Shown here in pieces: positions 26,141 to 38,000 of a stretch of DNA of 64,000 nt (positions within the stretch are counted from its first letter, which is position 1; each line of letters opens with the position of its first letter). The translations under genes were made by a program, and so were the position numbers. The DNA is from Butyrivibrio sp. INlla16 (lineage in GTDB: Bacteria; Bacillota; Clostridia; Lachnospirales; Lachnospiraceae). Below the pieces are notes generated by a model, which ran no database searches, was not told where the DNA came from, and saw only the letters and a list, made by a program, of their open reading frames with translations. Location: positions 81,726-145,725 of the forward strand of contig NZ_FMYB01000007.1 of NCBI RefSeq assembly GCF_900104155.1, in the 5' to 3' direction.

Positions 26141-27349
26141 TTAGACTTCCACTTCATCCTCTTCAGGGAGGTGCACTCTTGAAATTACAATTATTGTATC
26201 GCCCTTTTGAAGTTTTACGCCGCCCTTGGGAATGACGGTTCTGAAGCCGCGTTTAATGGATAAAAGAATAGTCTGTCTGGGGAAATCAAGATCCCTGATA
26301 AAATGATCGCACCAGGGGTGAGTTTCTCCCAGTGTGACTTCTTTAAGATGCATCGGTACATCGTTTTTTATAGCCTCTGCCCCGATTACCACTTTATCTC
26401 CTGCTTCCAGTATTACATTTCCGTTTGGAATTATGGTATTACCATGTCTCTGTATCATGGCAATAAGCGCGCCGTGAGGAAGGTCAATATCTCTTATCTT
26501 CTTATCAACCCACTTATCCTTCATTCCAAGCTGCACTTTAATAAAATGCATATCAATAGACTTTGCATAGTCTCCCATGTGCTTTAACTTTGTGTACTGT
26601 TCAACGAAACCTGCGGAAATAATACCTGTTGGAATGGCAACAATACCTACACCAAGGAATGCAAGCAGAATTCCGAAAACTTTTCCCAGAATTGTCTTAG
26701 GATAAATATCACCGTATCCGACTGTCAGTAGAGTAGATGCAGCCCACCAGATACCTGAAAAAGCATTCTCAAAAACATCAGGCTGAGCTTCATGCTCCAG
26801 AGAATACATGCAGAGACTGGATGCCAGCATCATAACAGCGATGATGAAAACCGAGGACAAAAGCTGCTGCGACTTATTCTTTATAACTTCTGTAATTACA
26901 TTCAGTGAATCATAATAAGCATTGATTCTGAAGAGTCTGAATATCCTTGCAACTCTGAACATTCTGAAAGCTGCCGCTCCTGCAGGAAAGAAGAAGGGCA
27001 TATAATACGGAAGAAAACTCAAAAGATCAATAATTCCGGAAAATGAGAAGAAATACAGAATAAGTGCCATGAAGTCCGATCTGTCCGGATACATGCACTT
27101 TGAACAAATAGCGCGTAAGATATAATCAATCGCAAAGAATAAAACAGTCCATTTTTCAATACTGTTAAACACACCACCGAGAGGACCATTTATGTTATCG
27201 AACGTAGAAAGGAAGGCTGCACCAAGATTCAATACCAGTGCAACCGTCCCAATAACATCATATGCAATACTTATGGTATCCCCAAGGTATCCGACGGATA
27301 CCATCTTAAAGAGCTTTTCCCTAAGCTCCTCCCACTTTTCCTTTTCCAC
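26141..27349 (-). CDS. Voltage-gated K+ channel with two C-terminal RCK_C domains
   Basis: A 402-residue six-helix channel. The fourth helix carries regularly spaced arginines (FRMFRVARIFRLFRI) as in voltage sensors, and the pore has the K+ selectivity filter TLLTVGYGDIYP. After the last membrane helix (~residue 245) come two TrkA_C/RCK_C-like domains of ~70 residues each (IRDIDLPHGALIAMIQRHG and IRDLDFPRQTILLSIKRG), without the Rossmann RCK_N domain that normally precedes them. The start is GTG 27349, with GGGAG seven bases upstream. Likely role is K+ flux or membrane potential control; the ligand is unknown. Confidence 0.9.
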   Translation of the reverse strand: MEKEKWEELREKLFKMVSVGYLGDTISIAYDVIGTVALVLNLGAAFLSTFDNINGPLGGVFNSIEKWTVLFFAIDYILRAICSKCMYPDRSDFMALILYFFSFSGIIDLLSFLPYYMPFFFPAGAAAFRMFRVARIFRLFRINAYYDSLNVITEVIKNKSQQLLSSVFIIAVMMLASSLCMYSLEHEAQPDVFENAFSGIWWAASTLLTVGYGDIYPKTILGKVFGILLAFLGVGIVAIPTGIISAGFVEQYTKLKHMGDYAKSIDMHFIKVQLGMKDKWVDKKIRDIDLPHGALIAMIQRHGNTIIPNGNVILEAGDKVVIGAEAIKNDVPMHLKEVTLGETHPWCDHFIRDLDFPRQTILLSIKRGFRTVIPKGGVKLQKGDTIIVISRVHLPEEDEVEV

Positions 27350-27366
27350 AACAATCTCCCGTTTAT

Positions 27367-29871
27367 TTAATCTTCTTTAAATTCATACAGAATCGCTTCA
27401 TCAGGCATAACAGGTCTGCAGAAATAATATCCCTGAATTATGTCAGCGCTGAAAAGACGAAGCTTCTCAAACTGCCACTTTTCCTCAACACCTTCAACTA
27501 TTACCTGCTTATCGATATCATGTACAAGCTGAATGACATCCTTTATGAAGGCTTCCTTACCTTCTACAAGATAACTGTCCACAAGTGATTTATCCAGTTT
27601 TACGTAGTCTACCGGAATATATGTAAGGTATCCAAGAGAAGAATAGCCTGTTCCAAAATCATCCATCAGAAGTTTTATCCCCAGTTCTCTAAACTGCTGG
27701 AACAATTTATCAGCCTGTTCTGTTCTCTCAAGGAAAAGCCCCTCAGTTATTTCAATCTCAACGTACTTTCCGGGTATATTATACCGCGAAAGGAGGTCTC
27801 TGATAAAGTCCACATATCCGGTATCGCCAATCTGATTACTGGAAAAGTTTATGGAGACGGGATGAAGTTTATAGCCATCCTCTTTCCAGGCTGCAAGCTG
27901 CTTGATAACAAGTTCCGTAGTTACTCTTCCGAGTCTTCCTACCCAGCCGCTTGACTCTACTATCGGTATAAACACATTGGGATAAAGGCCGGGTTCCTTC
28001 ATTCTTACCAGGGCTTCAAATCCTGTAACTTCCTTAGTCATGGAATTAACCTGGGGCTGATAAACCATGTAAAATCCGTCGTTATCAAAGGCATCCAGGA
28101 TCTTTGCCTTGATCTTGTTTTCCTCACGGATCTTTTTCTTCATCTCCTCGGAATATCTGAAGGCCTTGTTTCTTCCGCGCTGCTTAGCTTCATACATAGC
28201 TATCTCGGCATTTATAATATGCTGATCCGGAAGCGTGGAACCATCGGAAACAGATATACCGATACTGCAGGATAGAATAATTGTCTCATCTCCTACAGGA
28301 ATCGGTGTTCTGAACAGTTCAAGAATCTCATTTATTGCATCTGAATTCTCATCAAGCTGTTCCTTGGGTACCATGATAAGGAACTCATCGCCGCCGTATC
28401 TGGAGATCATCCAACTTCTCTCCTCAGCAATCTTCTCAAGAGAAAGCGATAGGTACTTAAGTATCTCATCGGCGAGCTGGTGACCGTAGGTTTCATTGAC
28501 ATCCTTAAAATTGTCGATATCTATCATAAGAATCGAATAGACATGCTTAATTGTCAGATGTTCTCTAAGATAGTCAACCGCACTTCTTCTGTTAAGAATA
28601 TCAAGAAAATCATCGTGCTCAGCCTGATACTTGATCTTCTCCTGTGTTTTTTCAAGTTCCTCCTTAGACTCTCTGAGTTCAAGATTGGTGGCTCTGCCGA
28701 CAAGAACAGTAACATATGCCGACATGAGAAGGAATGCCATAGACAGGAAAATCATTCCAACAGCCGGGAATATCTTTCCATACATATCGAAGAAGGTCAG
28801 AGGTCTGTTGAATACTTCAGCATCCTTGGGAAGAAGCTTTTCATCTATACCGAATTTCTTCATGAGCTGATAGTCGAACTCTGAGGTATAGGGTGTTTCA
28901 ATTGAAAGGAACTGCTCATCAGCATGTCTGTTAGCAAGAAGGTCAGCCATCAATGCTCCCACATAACTTGCCTGGGCAGTAAAATCCATGCCGACACTAC
29001 CAAGAACACCATCACTCATGCCGCTTGAATAATTGCGCATAATCGGAACCTTGGTAGTTGCAGTTATAATATTGGTCATCTCATTTGTGGAATGAACCAC
29101 TCCGTATGAATCCTTAAAGCAGGTCATATAAATGAGCACAGCATCATTGGGAATTGCCTTTAATTCTTCATGCAATTTCTCAAAAGGAATTTTAGCTATG
29201 TTTATCTCATTAAAGGTATAGTCTGGATGCTTACTTTTCTCACGGTTATAAAGAACCATGTCTGCAAGGCCGGCAGGTGAATTATCATGTATGCCATAGT
29301 ATACTTTTCTATCAGGCATCATCTTCATTGAAAGCTCTATTGTATTTGTAAGGTAATCATTTTCATAAAAGCCATACATTTCATAGCGCTCAACAGCCAT
29401 CTGTGCCAGTGTCATGTTGTTGACACCAAAGAACACAACCGGAATATCCGTAAAGAGTTCTTCCTTATATTTCATGGCAAATTTAACAGCCTCATCGTCT
29501 GCCAGAATAACGCCATCATAATCATTTTTTAAATTAACTCTTTGAATAAAGTAATTGTGAAAAGTCTCGACATCCTCATTGGATGCATGCTTCTTGGCAT
29601 CCATGAACATAACATCAAATTCTATACCGTTAGGATCGAGGCTCTGTTTAAGTCCCTCTATCTGCGGCTCAAATGTGTAATACTGGGAAGTATAAGAAGA
29701 CAGCAAAAGAACTCGATGCTGGACCTCTCCTTTGTAAACAGGACCATCCATCGAGGTATTATCATCAGTCGTCACAAACTGCCGAAGGAACATGATGGCA
29801 ACCAGCAGACAAATGACGCTAAGCAATATAAATACCGTACGTATTTTTTGCAGTACCGACTGTTTCGTCAT
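27367..29871 (-). CDS. Transmembrane GGDEF-EAL protein with ABC_sub_bind-like sensor
   Basis: An 834-residue cyclic-di-GMP enzyme. An N-terminal membrane segment is followed by ~300 extracellular residues resembling the ABC_sub_bind periplasmic-binding fold (HRVLLLSSYTSQYYTFEPQI, VFFGVNNMTLAQMA), a second membrane helix near residue 385, then GGDEF (~420-580) with intact RYGGDEF and EAL (~590-830) with FEALVRM and DDFGTGYSSLGYL. Both catalytic signatures are complete, so it may make or degrade the messenger depending on its ligand. The RxxD inhibitory site ahead of GGDEF is absent. ATG 29871 is chosen over a GTG 13 codons upstream. Confidence 0.9.
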   Translation of the reverse strand: MTKQSVLQKIRTVFILLSVICLLVAIMFLRQFVTTDDNTSMDGPVYKGEVQHRVLLLSSYTSQYYTFEPQIEGLKQSLDPNGIEFDVMFMDAKKHASNEDVETFHNYFIQRVNLKNDYDGVILADDEAVKFAMKYKEELFTDIPVVFFGVNNMTLAQMAVERYEMYGFYENDYLTNTIELSMKMMPDRKVYYGIHDNSPAGLADMVLYNREKSKHPDYTFNEINIAKIPFEKLHEELKAIPNDAVLIYMTCFKDSYGVVHSTNEMTNIITATTKVPIMRNYSSGMSDGVLGSVGMDFTAQASYVGALMADLLANRHADEQFLSIETPYTSEFDYQLMKKFGIDEKLLPKDAEVFNRPLTFFDMYGKIFPAVGMIFLSMAFLLMSAYVTVLVGRATNLELRESKEELEKTQEKIKYQAEHDDFLDILNRRSAVDYLREHLTIKHVYSILMIDIDNFKDVNETYGHQLADEILKYLSLSLEKIAEERSWMISRYGGDEFLIMVPKEQLDENSDAINEILELFRTPIPVGDETIILSCSIGISVSDGSTLPDQHIINAEIAMYEAKQRGRNKAFRYSEEMKKKIREENKIKAKILDAFDNDGFYMVYQPQVNSMTKEVTGFEALVRMKEPGLYPNVFIPIVESSGWVGRLGRVTTELVIKQLAAWKEDGYKLHPVSINFSSNQIGDTGYVDFIRDLLSRYNIPGKYVEIEITEGLFLERTEQADKLFQQFRELGIKLLMDDFGTGYSSLGYLTYIPVDYVKLDKSLVDSYLVEGKEAFIKDVIQLVHDIDKQVIVEGVEEKWQFEKLRLFSADIIQGYYFCRPVMPDEAILYEFKED

Positions 29872-30001
29872 AAAAACACCGACCCTTAGTGATATAGATA
29901 ATTCTACCACTTTAGGGGCCGGTGCATTATTAACTAAGCCTTATGTATGTTTAAATATTGTTAAAGAATACATAAACAATTTATAAATCAATAACAATCT
30001 C

Positions 30002-30451
30002 TTATCCTTCGATCATTATTGTCTTCTTCTCAGGAACCTTCGCCTGTTCTTTCTTAGGTACATTGAGACTAAGTACGCCATGTCTGAAGGTTGCCTTGAT
30101 ATCTTCCTCAGTAAGGTTATCTCCTACATAGAAGCTTCTCTGCATTGAGCCCTGATAGCGCTCCTGTCTGATGATCTTACCCTTATGGTTCTTCTCATCC
30201 TTATCAAGTCCCTTGGTGGCACTTATGGTAAGGTAACCATTGTCGAGTTCAAGGCTGATATCTTCCTTCTTAAAGCCGGGCAGATCAATATCTACTTCAT
30301 AATGATCCTCATTGTCATGGACATCTGTCTTCATAAGCCTGTCGGCATGCCTGCCAAAGAGCTTCCTCTCGGTGTTGTCAAACTCATTAAACATCGGGAA
30401 ATCGAACCAGTTATCAAACAAATTCTCCTCAAAAATACTAGGCATCAACAT
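30002..30451 (-). CDS. Small heat-shock protein Hsp20
   Basis: A 149-residue ATP-independent holdase chaperone. The alpha-crystallin domain spans ~45-140 (VDIDLPGFKKEDISLELDNG, and the family motif GVLSLNVPKKE near the end). AAGGAGG precedes the ATG. A perfect CIRCE operator overlapping the promoter places it under HrcA control, so it should be induced by heat or protein misfolding. It stands alone. Confidence 0.95.
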   Translation of the reverse strand: MLMPSIFEENLFDNWFDFPMFNEFDNTERKLFGRHADRLMKTDVHDNEDHYEVDIDLPGFKKEDISLELDNGYLTISATKGLDKDEKNHKGKIIRQERYQGSMQRSFYVGDNLTEEDIKATFRHGVLSLNVPKKEQAKVPEKKTIMIEG

Positions 30452-30559
30452 AATAATTACCTCCTTATATATGAATGAAATTATAAACTTTGAGCAGCGG
30501 AACCGGAGTCATTACAATTATTATTGCTCCCTTTATTTCTGTTCCCTTGTTCTATAACT

Positions 30560-30599
30560 GTTATAACACTTGTTAGCACTCTTGTCAAGTGAGTGCTAA
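30560..30599 (-). promoter_or_regulatory. CIRCE operator and sigma-A promoter of hsp20
   Basis: TTAGCACTC, a nine-base spacer and GAGTGCTAA (30573-30599) form a perfect CIRCE inverted repeat, the HrcA operator. On the minus strand TTGACA (30583-30588) and TATAAC (30560-30565) are 17 bases apart, so HrcA would block the -35 region. Confidence 0.95.
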
Positions 30600-30614
30600 T
30601 TATTTTTTAAAAAT

Positions 30615-30642
30615 AATCCGCATACCAGAAAATATGCGGATT
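30615..30642 (-). terminator. Terminator after the symporter remnant
   Basis: Ten-base-pair stem AATCCGCATA/TATGCGGATT followed on the minus strand by ATTTTT. It lies 50 bases past the symporter stop, as for a normal gene end. Confidence 0.85.
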
Positions 30643-30693
30643 CCGGCGACTCGTCACTTTGAAATATTTATAATCGTACCACCGACATCATCA

Positions 30694-31165
30694 CTAATAC
30701 GCCCCCTTATTTATCGCACGAATTGCTTCCGACTGAATATCACGATTATATGATAGCATAGGTGCAACATCTTTTCCCCTTACTCTCCTGTCCGCATAAT
30801 TGCGTGTAAGCTTTACGACAAGCGGTGATAAAACAAGAACGCCTATAAGATTAGGTATCATCATAAGTCCATTGAAGGTATCGGAAATATCCCAGACAAG
30901 AGATGATTCCATTACAGCTCCAAAGACCATAAGAATAATAAATATAAATCGGTATATTTTCGCCCACGTAACACCGATCAGATATTCCACAACTTTCGCT
31001 CCGTAATATGACCATCCCATAACAGTTGTAAATGCAAATAACGTTATTATAATAACCACAAATATTTCTCCGGGGCGACCAAGTACCTGGTTAAAAGCAT
31101 GTGCAACCAAAGTTGCATCATCAGTACCTACTACAGTCAGACCTGCCTCAGCATCTGAAGCACCT
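30694..31165 (-). pseudogene. C-terminal remnant of an AGCS-type Na+/alanine symporter
   Basis: The frame encodes the C-terminal ~150 residues of a sodium:amino-acid symporter, normally about 450-500 residues. Recognisable are LFAFTTVMGWSYYGAKVVEY and the closing hydrophobic segments. Symporter-like sequence (TVVGTDDATLVAHAFNQ) extends upstream of any plausible start codon and meets a stop at about 31180, inside the coding region of the truncated response regulator. The N-terminal two thirds are gone. A terminator follows, so this is the genuine 3' end of a gene whose front was deleted. Confidence 0.85.
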
Positions 31166-31871
31166 GCGGTCCATCCACAACCGGCATTTCATAATCCAGA
31201 AGAATAAGATCAACGGGTTTCTTCAAAAGGAATGTGATTGCCTGCATTCCGGCAGTCACTACATCTGTTTTATATTTATCCTTAATCCAGGACTTTACCA
31301 TCCCCGCATAGGAAGGGTCATCATCAACTATAAGGATTTTCTTTCTGGCATCCTGTTCTGCCTCATTTAGCATCATAACGGAGTCTCTGTCATCCCCCAG
31401 TACAGCCTCTTCCTCTTCACCGTTTTTCGCTCTTTCCTCGGCAGCCTGCTGTTCCTCGACTCTTTTTTCAAGCCTTTTCATAAAGGATGCCATCTCTTCT
31501 TCAACTGCAAGAACAAAAGCTTCCGGTTCTACAGGACGAATCATCCATCTGTATGAAATAAGATCAGGAAACTCACGAAGCATTTTCTCCTTATCGCCGG
31601 CTTCTGCTATAAAGATCATATTGCAATCGTGATCCTTGACCTGATCCTTAACAAGAATCATGTTTTTCTTACCATTTTTGGCATCAAGAATATCCTGCGG
31701 ATTATACACAACAAAAACAGCTGCATCCCTGACGCAGTTATCTATTTTATCAAAATCTTCAACTATAGAAATTGTTTCGAAACGTTCCGCTTTGATTTTC
31801 TTTTCCAGCCCGCTTATAACAATGCTGGATTTTTCCATCAGAAAAACAACACTCTTTTCCATCTTGCTCAT
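31137..31871 (-). pseudogene. Response regulator truncated inside its second receiver domain
   Basis: A 244-residue product. Residues ~1-130 are a receiver-like domain without clear phosphorylation residues, followed by an acidic coiled-coil spacer (KRLEKRVEEQQAAEERAKNG). A second receiver has the acidic pair ILIVDDDPSYAG and the phospho-acceptor in LILLDYEMPVVDG. It then ends abruptly at QMLRQV, before the beta-4/beta-5 Thr and Lys motifs and before any output domain. The end coincides with the start of the symporter remnant. The protein may still be made but cannot be a complete receiver. Confidence 0.8.
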
Positions 31872-32021
31872 TTATATCCCTCCGCCCAAAAATCATCTCA
31901 TACTACTTTCAGGTCTTGGTCATATACTTACTCCATAATAAAATTATATAGTAACCCACGTTTCTATAAGCATGACATTTTTGTATAGTTGATAAAATTT
32001 TATAAAATTTCATAAACAAAG

Positions 32022-32052
32022 AAAGTGCCGGTTCACGAGAAACCGGCACTTT
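32022..32052 (-). terminator. Terminator after the giant polysaccharidase gene
   Basis: Twelve-base-pair stem AAAGTGCCGGTT/AACCGGCACTTT with a short loop, 13 bases past the stop. The trailing sequence (CTTTGTTT) is moderately T-rich. Confidence 0.85.
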
Positions 32053-32064
32053 GTGCTTAAAACA

Positions 32065-35000
32065 TTATTTCTTTTCTTTAGTAATCTTCTGTAGTTTACC
32101 GTTCTTGGCAAAATGATAGGTTTTCTTTCCTATTTTGACTTTTCCGGTCTGCATCACTCCATCCTTGTCAAAGTAGTACTTTGCACCGCCAATCTTCTTA
32201 AAACCGGTATAAACCTTACCCTTTGCATCAGTGTAGTACTTCTTACCATCAACCTTGTGGAAGCCTTTATTTGCAAGTCCCTTCTTATCAAAGAAGTATT
32301 TCTTGCCCTTGAAGGTTACAAGTCCCTTTGCTACACCGCCTTCCTTAAGAACAAGCTGGTACTTACCCTTATTCTTGCCCTTCTTGATCTTTTTGATTTT
32401 TCCTGATACTGAAGGGATTGTCTCCTCTGAGGAATTATCTGCTATTGCAGTATCTTCTGTCCCCTCAACCTTAGGAGTTGTTGTTTCAGTCTGAGTTGTC
32501 TGTCCGCTCTCAGATGTTTCGGGCTTGGTTGCAGGCTTGGTTTCAGGCTCTGACTCAGTTTTTGTCTCCGGCCTATCAGCAGGTGTTCCCTCTGAAGGCT
32601 TTTCTTCGGAAGGCTTCTCTTCAGAAGGCTTTTCTTCGCCTGAAGGATCCTCTTCTCCTGAAGGATTCTCGTTTTCATTTGAACCTTCCAGGTTTGCTGT
32701 TCCTTCATATAAAGCCTTTACTTCCTCTGCGGAAACAGGTCTGTTAAACAGGCTGAAATCATCAACCATGGCAGTTGTGTATTCTCCGCCTCCCCAGTTG
32801 GCCTTACCAATCTGTGTTACAGCGTTCTTTCCGAGAATCTGATCAGCTCTTGCCGTTGCAGCTACTGTACTTACGAGTTCACCGTTGACATAGAGTTCCG
32901 TGTATTTTTTGTAGAATACTATGGTTACCATCTTCCATTCGTTGTTAAATGCACTGATATCAGCAATATTTGCCTCACTTCTTACACCTCTGTTTTTATA
33001 TCTCTCAACATGAAGCTTACTATCATTCGACAGCGGGTCTATAACACCTATGTATTTCTCATAATTATTCTTTGGTTCATCCGCTGTTTCTGCCGCATAG
33101 AAGAGCCATTGTGTCTCTTTCTTAACCTCAGAATTACTCCAATAGTTTACGCTAAAGGACTTAAGGCCTGAAAGAAGTGATGATCCATCCTCTTTTGTAA
33201 GAGTAAGATACTGTTTATCTGCCTTGTTAAGCTTAACAGCCTTTCCATCACCGTGCTCTACCACATCATAGCCATTATTCACTGTGGCTACAGCACCTTT
33301 TCCTGCAAAGCCTTTTTCTTCATCATCAAAGGTGAAGTGTGCAATAGCAGCATCTGAAAGCGTTGTATCAAAGGTATCCTCTTCCTCTACTGTATCGATT
33401 CCCCATTTTTCAACAGCGGCTCTGTATTCTGCATCAGTAATGCCGATAACTGTTCCATGTCTCATGGTTGAAGGGAAGGAATACTCGGCCTCTGTAAGCT
33501 TTGTAAACTCGCCGCTTCCAATATCGTCAGTTACGCTCGGATAATATCCGCCGTGACCATAGTCATCAAGTAGCATGCACCATTTATTCTGATCATTGAA
33601 CTTGAAAATAGTTCCGCCTTCAACACCGAGTTCATTATTGAGGTAAGGTGATTTAACTCTGATCCACTCTCCTGTAAGAGAAGTAGCTCTTTCAAGGATC
33701 TCATATTTTCCCTTTTCAGGATCACCTTCTTCAATAGCAGCGTCGCCTGACTCAGACTTGGAAAGTCTGTAATATACTTTCTGTCCGTTTTCCTCTACTG
33801 CTATTACGGATGTATCAATAATACTCTTGTCGACTCCGTTCTTATCCTTTACATGAATCCATACCTCTGGTTCCGAGAAGGTGTAGAAGTCTCTTGTTGT
33901 TGCGTACCAAATTTTATGGAAGCCATCAATCATAGACGCCCAGAATACAATGTATTCGCCGGTCTCATCATCATAGAAGGCCTCGGGAGCCCAAGTGCAT
34001 CCAGCATTATCGGCAGCAACCTCTACCATTCTCTGCTCGCCCCAGTTCACCAGGTCTGTGGACTCCCAGATCATTATGCACTTACTTCCTTCATTCTGTG
34101 CTCTGCCCCAGTCACCATTTTTATTGATATTGAGGTCGGTAGCAATCATGTAAAACTTATCGCCCTCAGGTGATCTGATAATGAAAGGATCACGAAGGCC
34201 TTTTTCACCCATAGTTGATGTAACAACCGGGTATCCGTCATTCATTGCGCTCCAGTTAAGACCATCATCGCTTCCTGCAAAGTAAATCTGCTCTCCGTCT
34301 GCTGTGCCCTCACCTGTGAAGTATGCAAACAGATAATGGGTAAGCTTGTTTTCACCGGCTTTAGCCTTAACAGTAAGCTCAAATGTCTTATTAAAGCTCT
34401 CATCCCCAAGGGTAAACGTTGCTGTAAGAGTGACTTTCTCATCCTTATCTGTTCTGTTTACAACACCTTTTTTGATATTTCCGCTATCTTCAGTGGTTAC
34501 GATTTCAGGAGCAGATGATTTCCAGGTTATTTCGGAACCATTCTTTCCTGTCTCCGGAAGAGTAATATTTCCTCTTACATCCGAAGTATTAGGAATAGTT
34601 ACATTTGCAGCATCTTCCTTAAGCTGCTCCATAGAAGAACCTACAACCACAGTCATATTAAAGGTCTTCTGATCGTCAGCAAGATCCTGCATTTCAACAT
34701 CCTCGGTACTTGTGAAAACAGGCTTTCCTTCAGCGTTAAATCTGAGAATTGCCATGTTTGCATTTCTGCAGGGATCATACAAAGGATCTATACCTGCCCA
34801 AGCACATTTCTTGTTGTAGCACTCCTCATCACGTGCATGGTAAACAATTACAATGTCACCTGTGTTGTTATCAAAGGTAAAGCTGTTATGTCCGGGCCCG
34901 TACTGTCCCTCGAGGTCAGTAGTCTTCAGAACAGCCTTCCTGTTCTTTGTCCAGCTGTCAGGGTTCATAAGATCAGAATCCTCATCTGCTGTAAGAAGTC

Positions 35001-38000
35001 CCACGCAATATTCAGGTCCTGTTGTAGAGCCTGAAAAAGCAACATATATTTTACCGTCTCTCTTAAGAACTGCAGGTCCCTCATTTATCTTCTGCGCACC
35101 ATTCATCTCCCAAGGATATTCGGGAGTAGAAATAATAATCGGATCAGATGCAAGCTTCCAGGGCTCATCTGTATTAAGCTCTGCCATAGCAAGCTTTGAT
35201 ACATCGGTCTTATATGCCCAGATAACATAGCTCTTTTCACCTGCAGTGAACATTGTCATATCAAGTGAAAATGTATCAAACGCTCCTTCAAATCCACCAT
35301 CCTTATTAACAAATCTTCCTTTTTCCTCCCACTTTGCAGGATTAAGCAGATCAGCTGAATCTGTACAGTGAAGTACATAAGGTCTGATTGACCAGTAATC
35401 ATTGTCACAGCAACCTGAGAAATATACATACCAGTCTGAACCGATCTTATGAAGTTCGGGAGCCCATATATGGTGGCTTAATTCACCGCTCTCATGAGCC
35501 TTCCATACCGTAACATCCTCTGCCTCGGAAAGACCTGCAAGAGTTTTACTTCTGCGAAGAGCCACTCTGTCGTAGCCATTTACAGCGTTATAATATGCCG
35601 GCCATGAGGAAGTCATATAATAATATCCGTCATCTTCATTATAGATCACATAAGGATCAGCCTTTTCATCTACAACAGGATTGCCATAGTATGAGAGTTT
35701 TCCTGTAAGCTTATAGGTTCCTGCCTTGAAGTCCTTGGTATTAAGAACTCTGTTTCCATCCTCGTCATACCATGTAATTACTGCATCATCCTTAACTTCA
35801 TTGTTATTAAAAGTAAGTGTTGCACCTGTATTTTGAAGAAGTGAATAGTCTTTTCCAAGTTCAACAGATACTTTCTCGGAATATCTGGGTTCTACGGAAG
35901 TAACTCTGATTCCAAGATCTTTTTCTTCCTGAACTTCAGCCCTTTCCTTATAGGCAACCTTCTCAACATCTCTGTTCTCATAGAGATCTTCAATTTCTTC
36001 TGATGTAAGAGCTCTGTCAAATACTGCAAGATCATCCATGATCATGTCAGAGTACTCGCCGCCGCCCCAGTTAGCCTTACCGATCTGAAGAATACCCTTA
36101 TTTCCGCCAAAGATATCTTCAAGATCCGCATCGGAAGCCACTTTGCTCTTAAGCTCACCATCAATATAAAGGAGCGTATCGTTTTTATCAGCAACTACAG
36201 TCACCATCTTCCAGTCATTAACCTTAGGTGTCTCATTAGTTGCAGGTCTTCCCTGGTTTTCAAGATAGAAACGTTCAACTCTGATTTTGCCATTATTTAA
36301 CGGATCAGCAATTCCAAGATATTTTTCCTTCTTGGAAACTTGAGTGTCGGAATTAGGTGCCGCATAAAATGCCCAGCTTGTGCCACTTGTAGTCACATCG
36401 CTGAAATAATTGATCGTTACGCTGTCAAGTCCCGCAAGAACATTCTTCTTGCCATCAGAACTCTTTACATCAAGCCACTGATTATTACCAAGCTTAATAG
36501 CTTTTTTACCTACAGCTGCATCACGAACGAGTTCGTAGCCGCCATTGGAAGTAGCCTTTGCACCTCTTCCGGAGAAGCCCTTCTCCTCACTGTCAAAGGT
36601 AAAGTGAAGCACAAGGTTACTGTCGCCCTCTTCAGTAACACCGGGATCCTCTTCGTCTTCGGGTTCTGCAGGCATCTTTTCAAGATAATAATCATAAAGA
36701 TCTGCTACCTTATCACCTGTCAGAGCGCCATCGTAAACTGAAAGTTCATCGATAAGAATATCGTTATATTCTCCACTACCCCAGTTTGCTTTACCAATCT
36801 GAAGAATACCATTCTCAGTGAAAAGATTACTTAATGCTACTTTACTGTCAGTAGTGTTCTTAAGCTCACCGTTGATATACAGGAAAGTATTGTCACTGTC
36901 AGCCACAACTGTTACCATCTTCCACTCATTATCGATATTGGGTGTATTGGTGGTAGCAGGTCTTCCTCCGTTGTTGAAATACCTCTCTACATCTACAAGG
37001 TTATTATCCTTAGTATCCATTACCGCAAAATATTTTTCATTCGGATACTGCGGTGCATCAGCATTTGGAGCTGCATAGAATACCCAGTGTGTTCCTGTAT
37101 TATTTCTTGTCTTACTAAAGAAATTAACTGTGATTGTATCGTTACCGGCAAGTACATTTTTGCCGTCAGCACCCTTAACGTTTATCCATTGCTGCTTTGT
37201 GCCATCTAGCTTAAGGGCTCCTTCACCGATAAGCTTATCCCCAGTTGATACTGCAAATTCCTCAGTTTCCGTATTAGCTTCATAATAGGTAAGTGTGGCA
37301 TTTGAAGCTGCATCGCTTATGTTCTCATCAAAGGAGAAATCAAGAATCTTCTTTGCGCTCATATCAGATTCAGGATTAATGTTACCATTTCTTACGCTTA
37401 CACCATCAATGATATAAGTTGTGATGGAGTTACCTTTAGCTGTTGCTGTGAAGAATTTACCGCTCTTATCAACGCTAATATCATCACTTTCGGAAACGTC
37501 AGCCCAGTTCTCACCGTTAGCAAGAGATCCGCTTGTACGGATGGCTGTAACATTTTCTCCTATCGATCTGAACTCAGAGAGATCGAACTTCCATTTCTTA
37601 TCTGATGCCTTATCATTTGTAGCAACAATTACAAGCTTGTGTCCCTTTGAATCATAAGCAGCAACTGTATTCTTTCCGGAGTCCATAAGTGTATACCCGG
37701 GTCTGATATATCTGGAATACTGTCCGAAGGAGTAATATTTCTTTGTAAGAACAACCTTCTGATTGCTGTGATCTGCGATAGCAACACCCCAAAGGCTCTT
37801 GCCTGCACTCTCATCATTATTCTCAAGCCACTCTTCAAGGCTCTCTGAATTATCATACTTATTGTAAGCTTCATCATATTTGGAAGCTGTCTCATTAGCA
37901 GCAATGTCTTCTTTATCGGAAATATGAGTATCAATAATATCCCATATTATCCATGCTGAAGGCATAAGACCGTTGAGGTCTGTGATAAGCCTCTCGGAGA

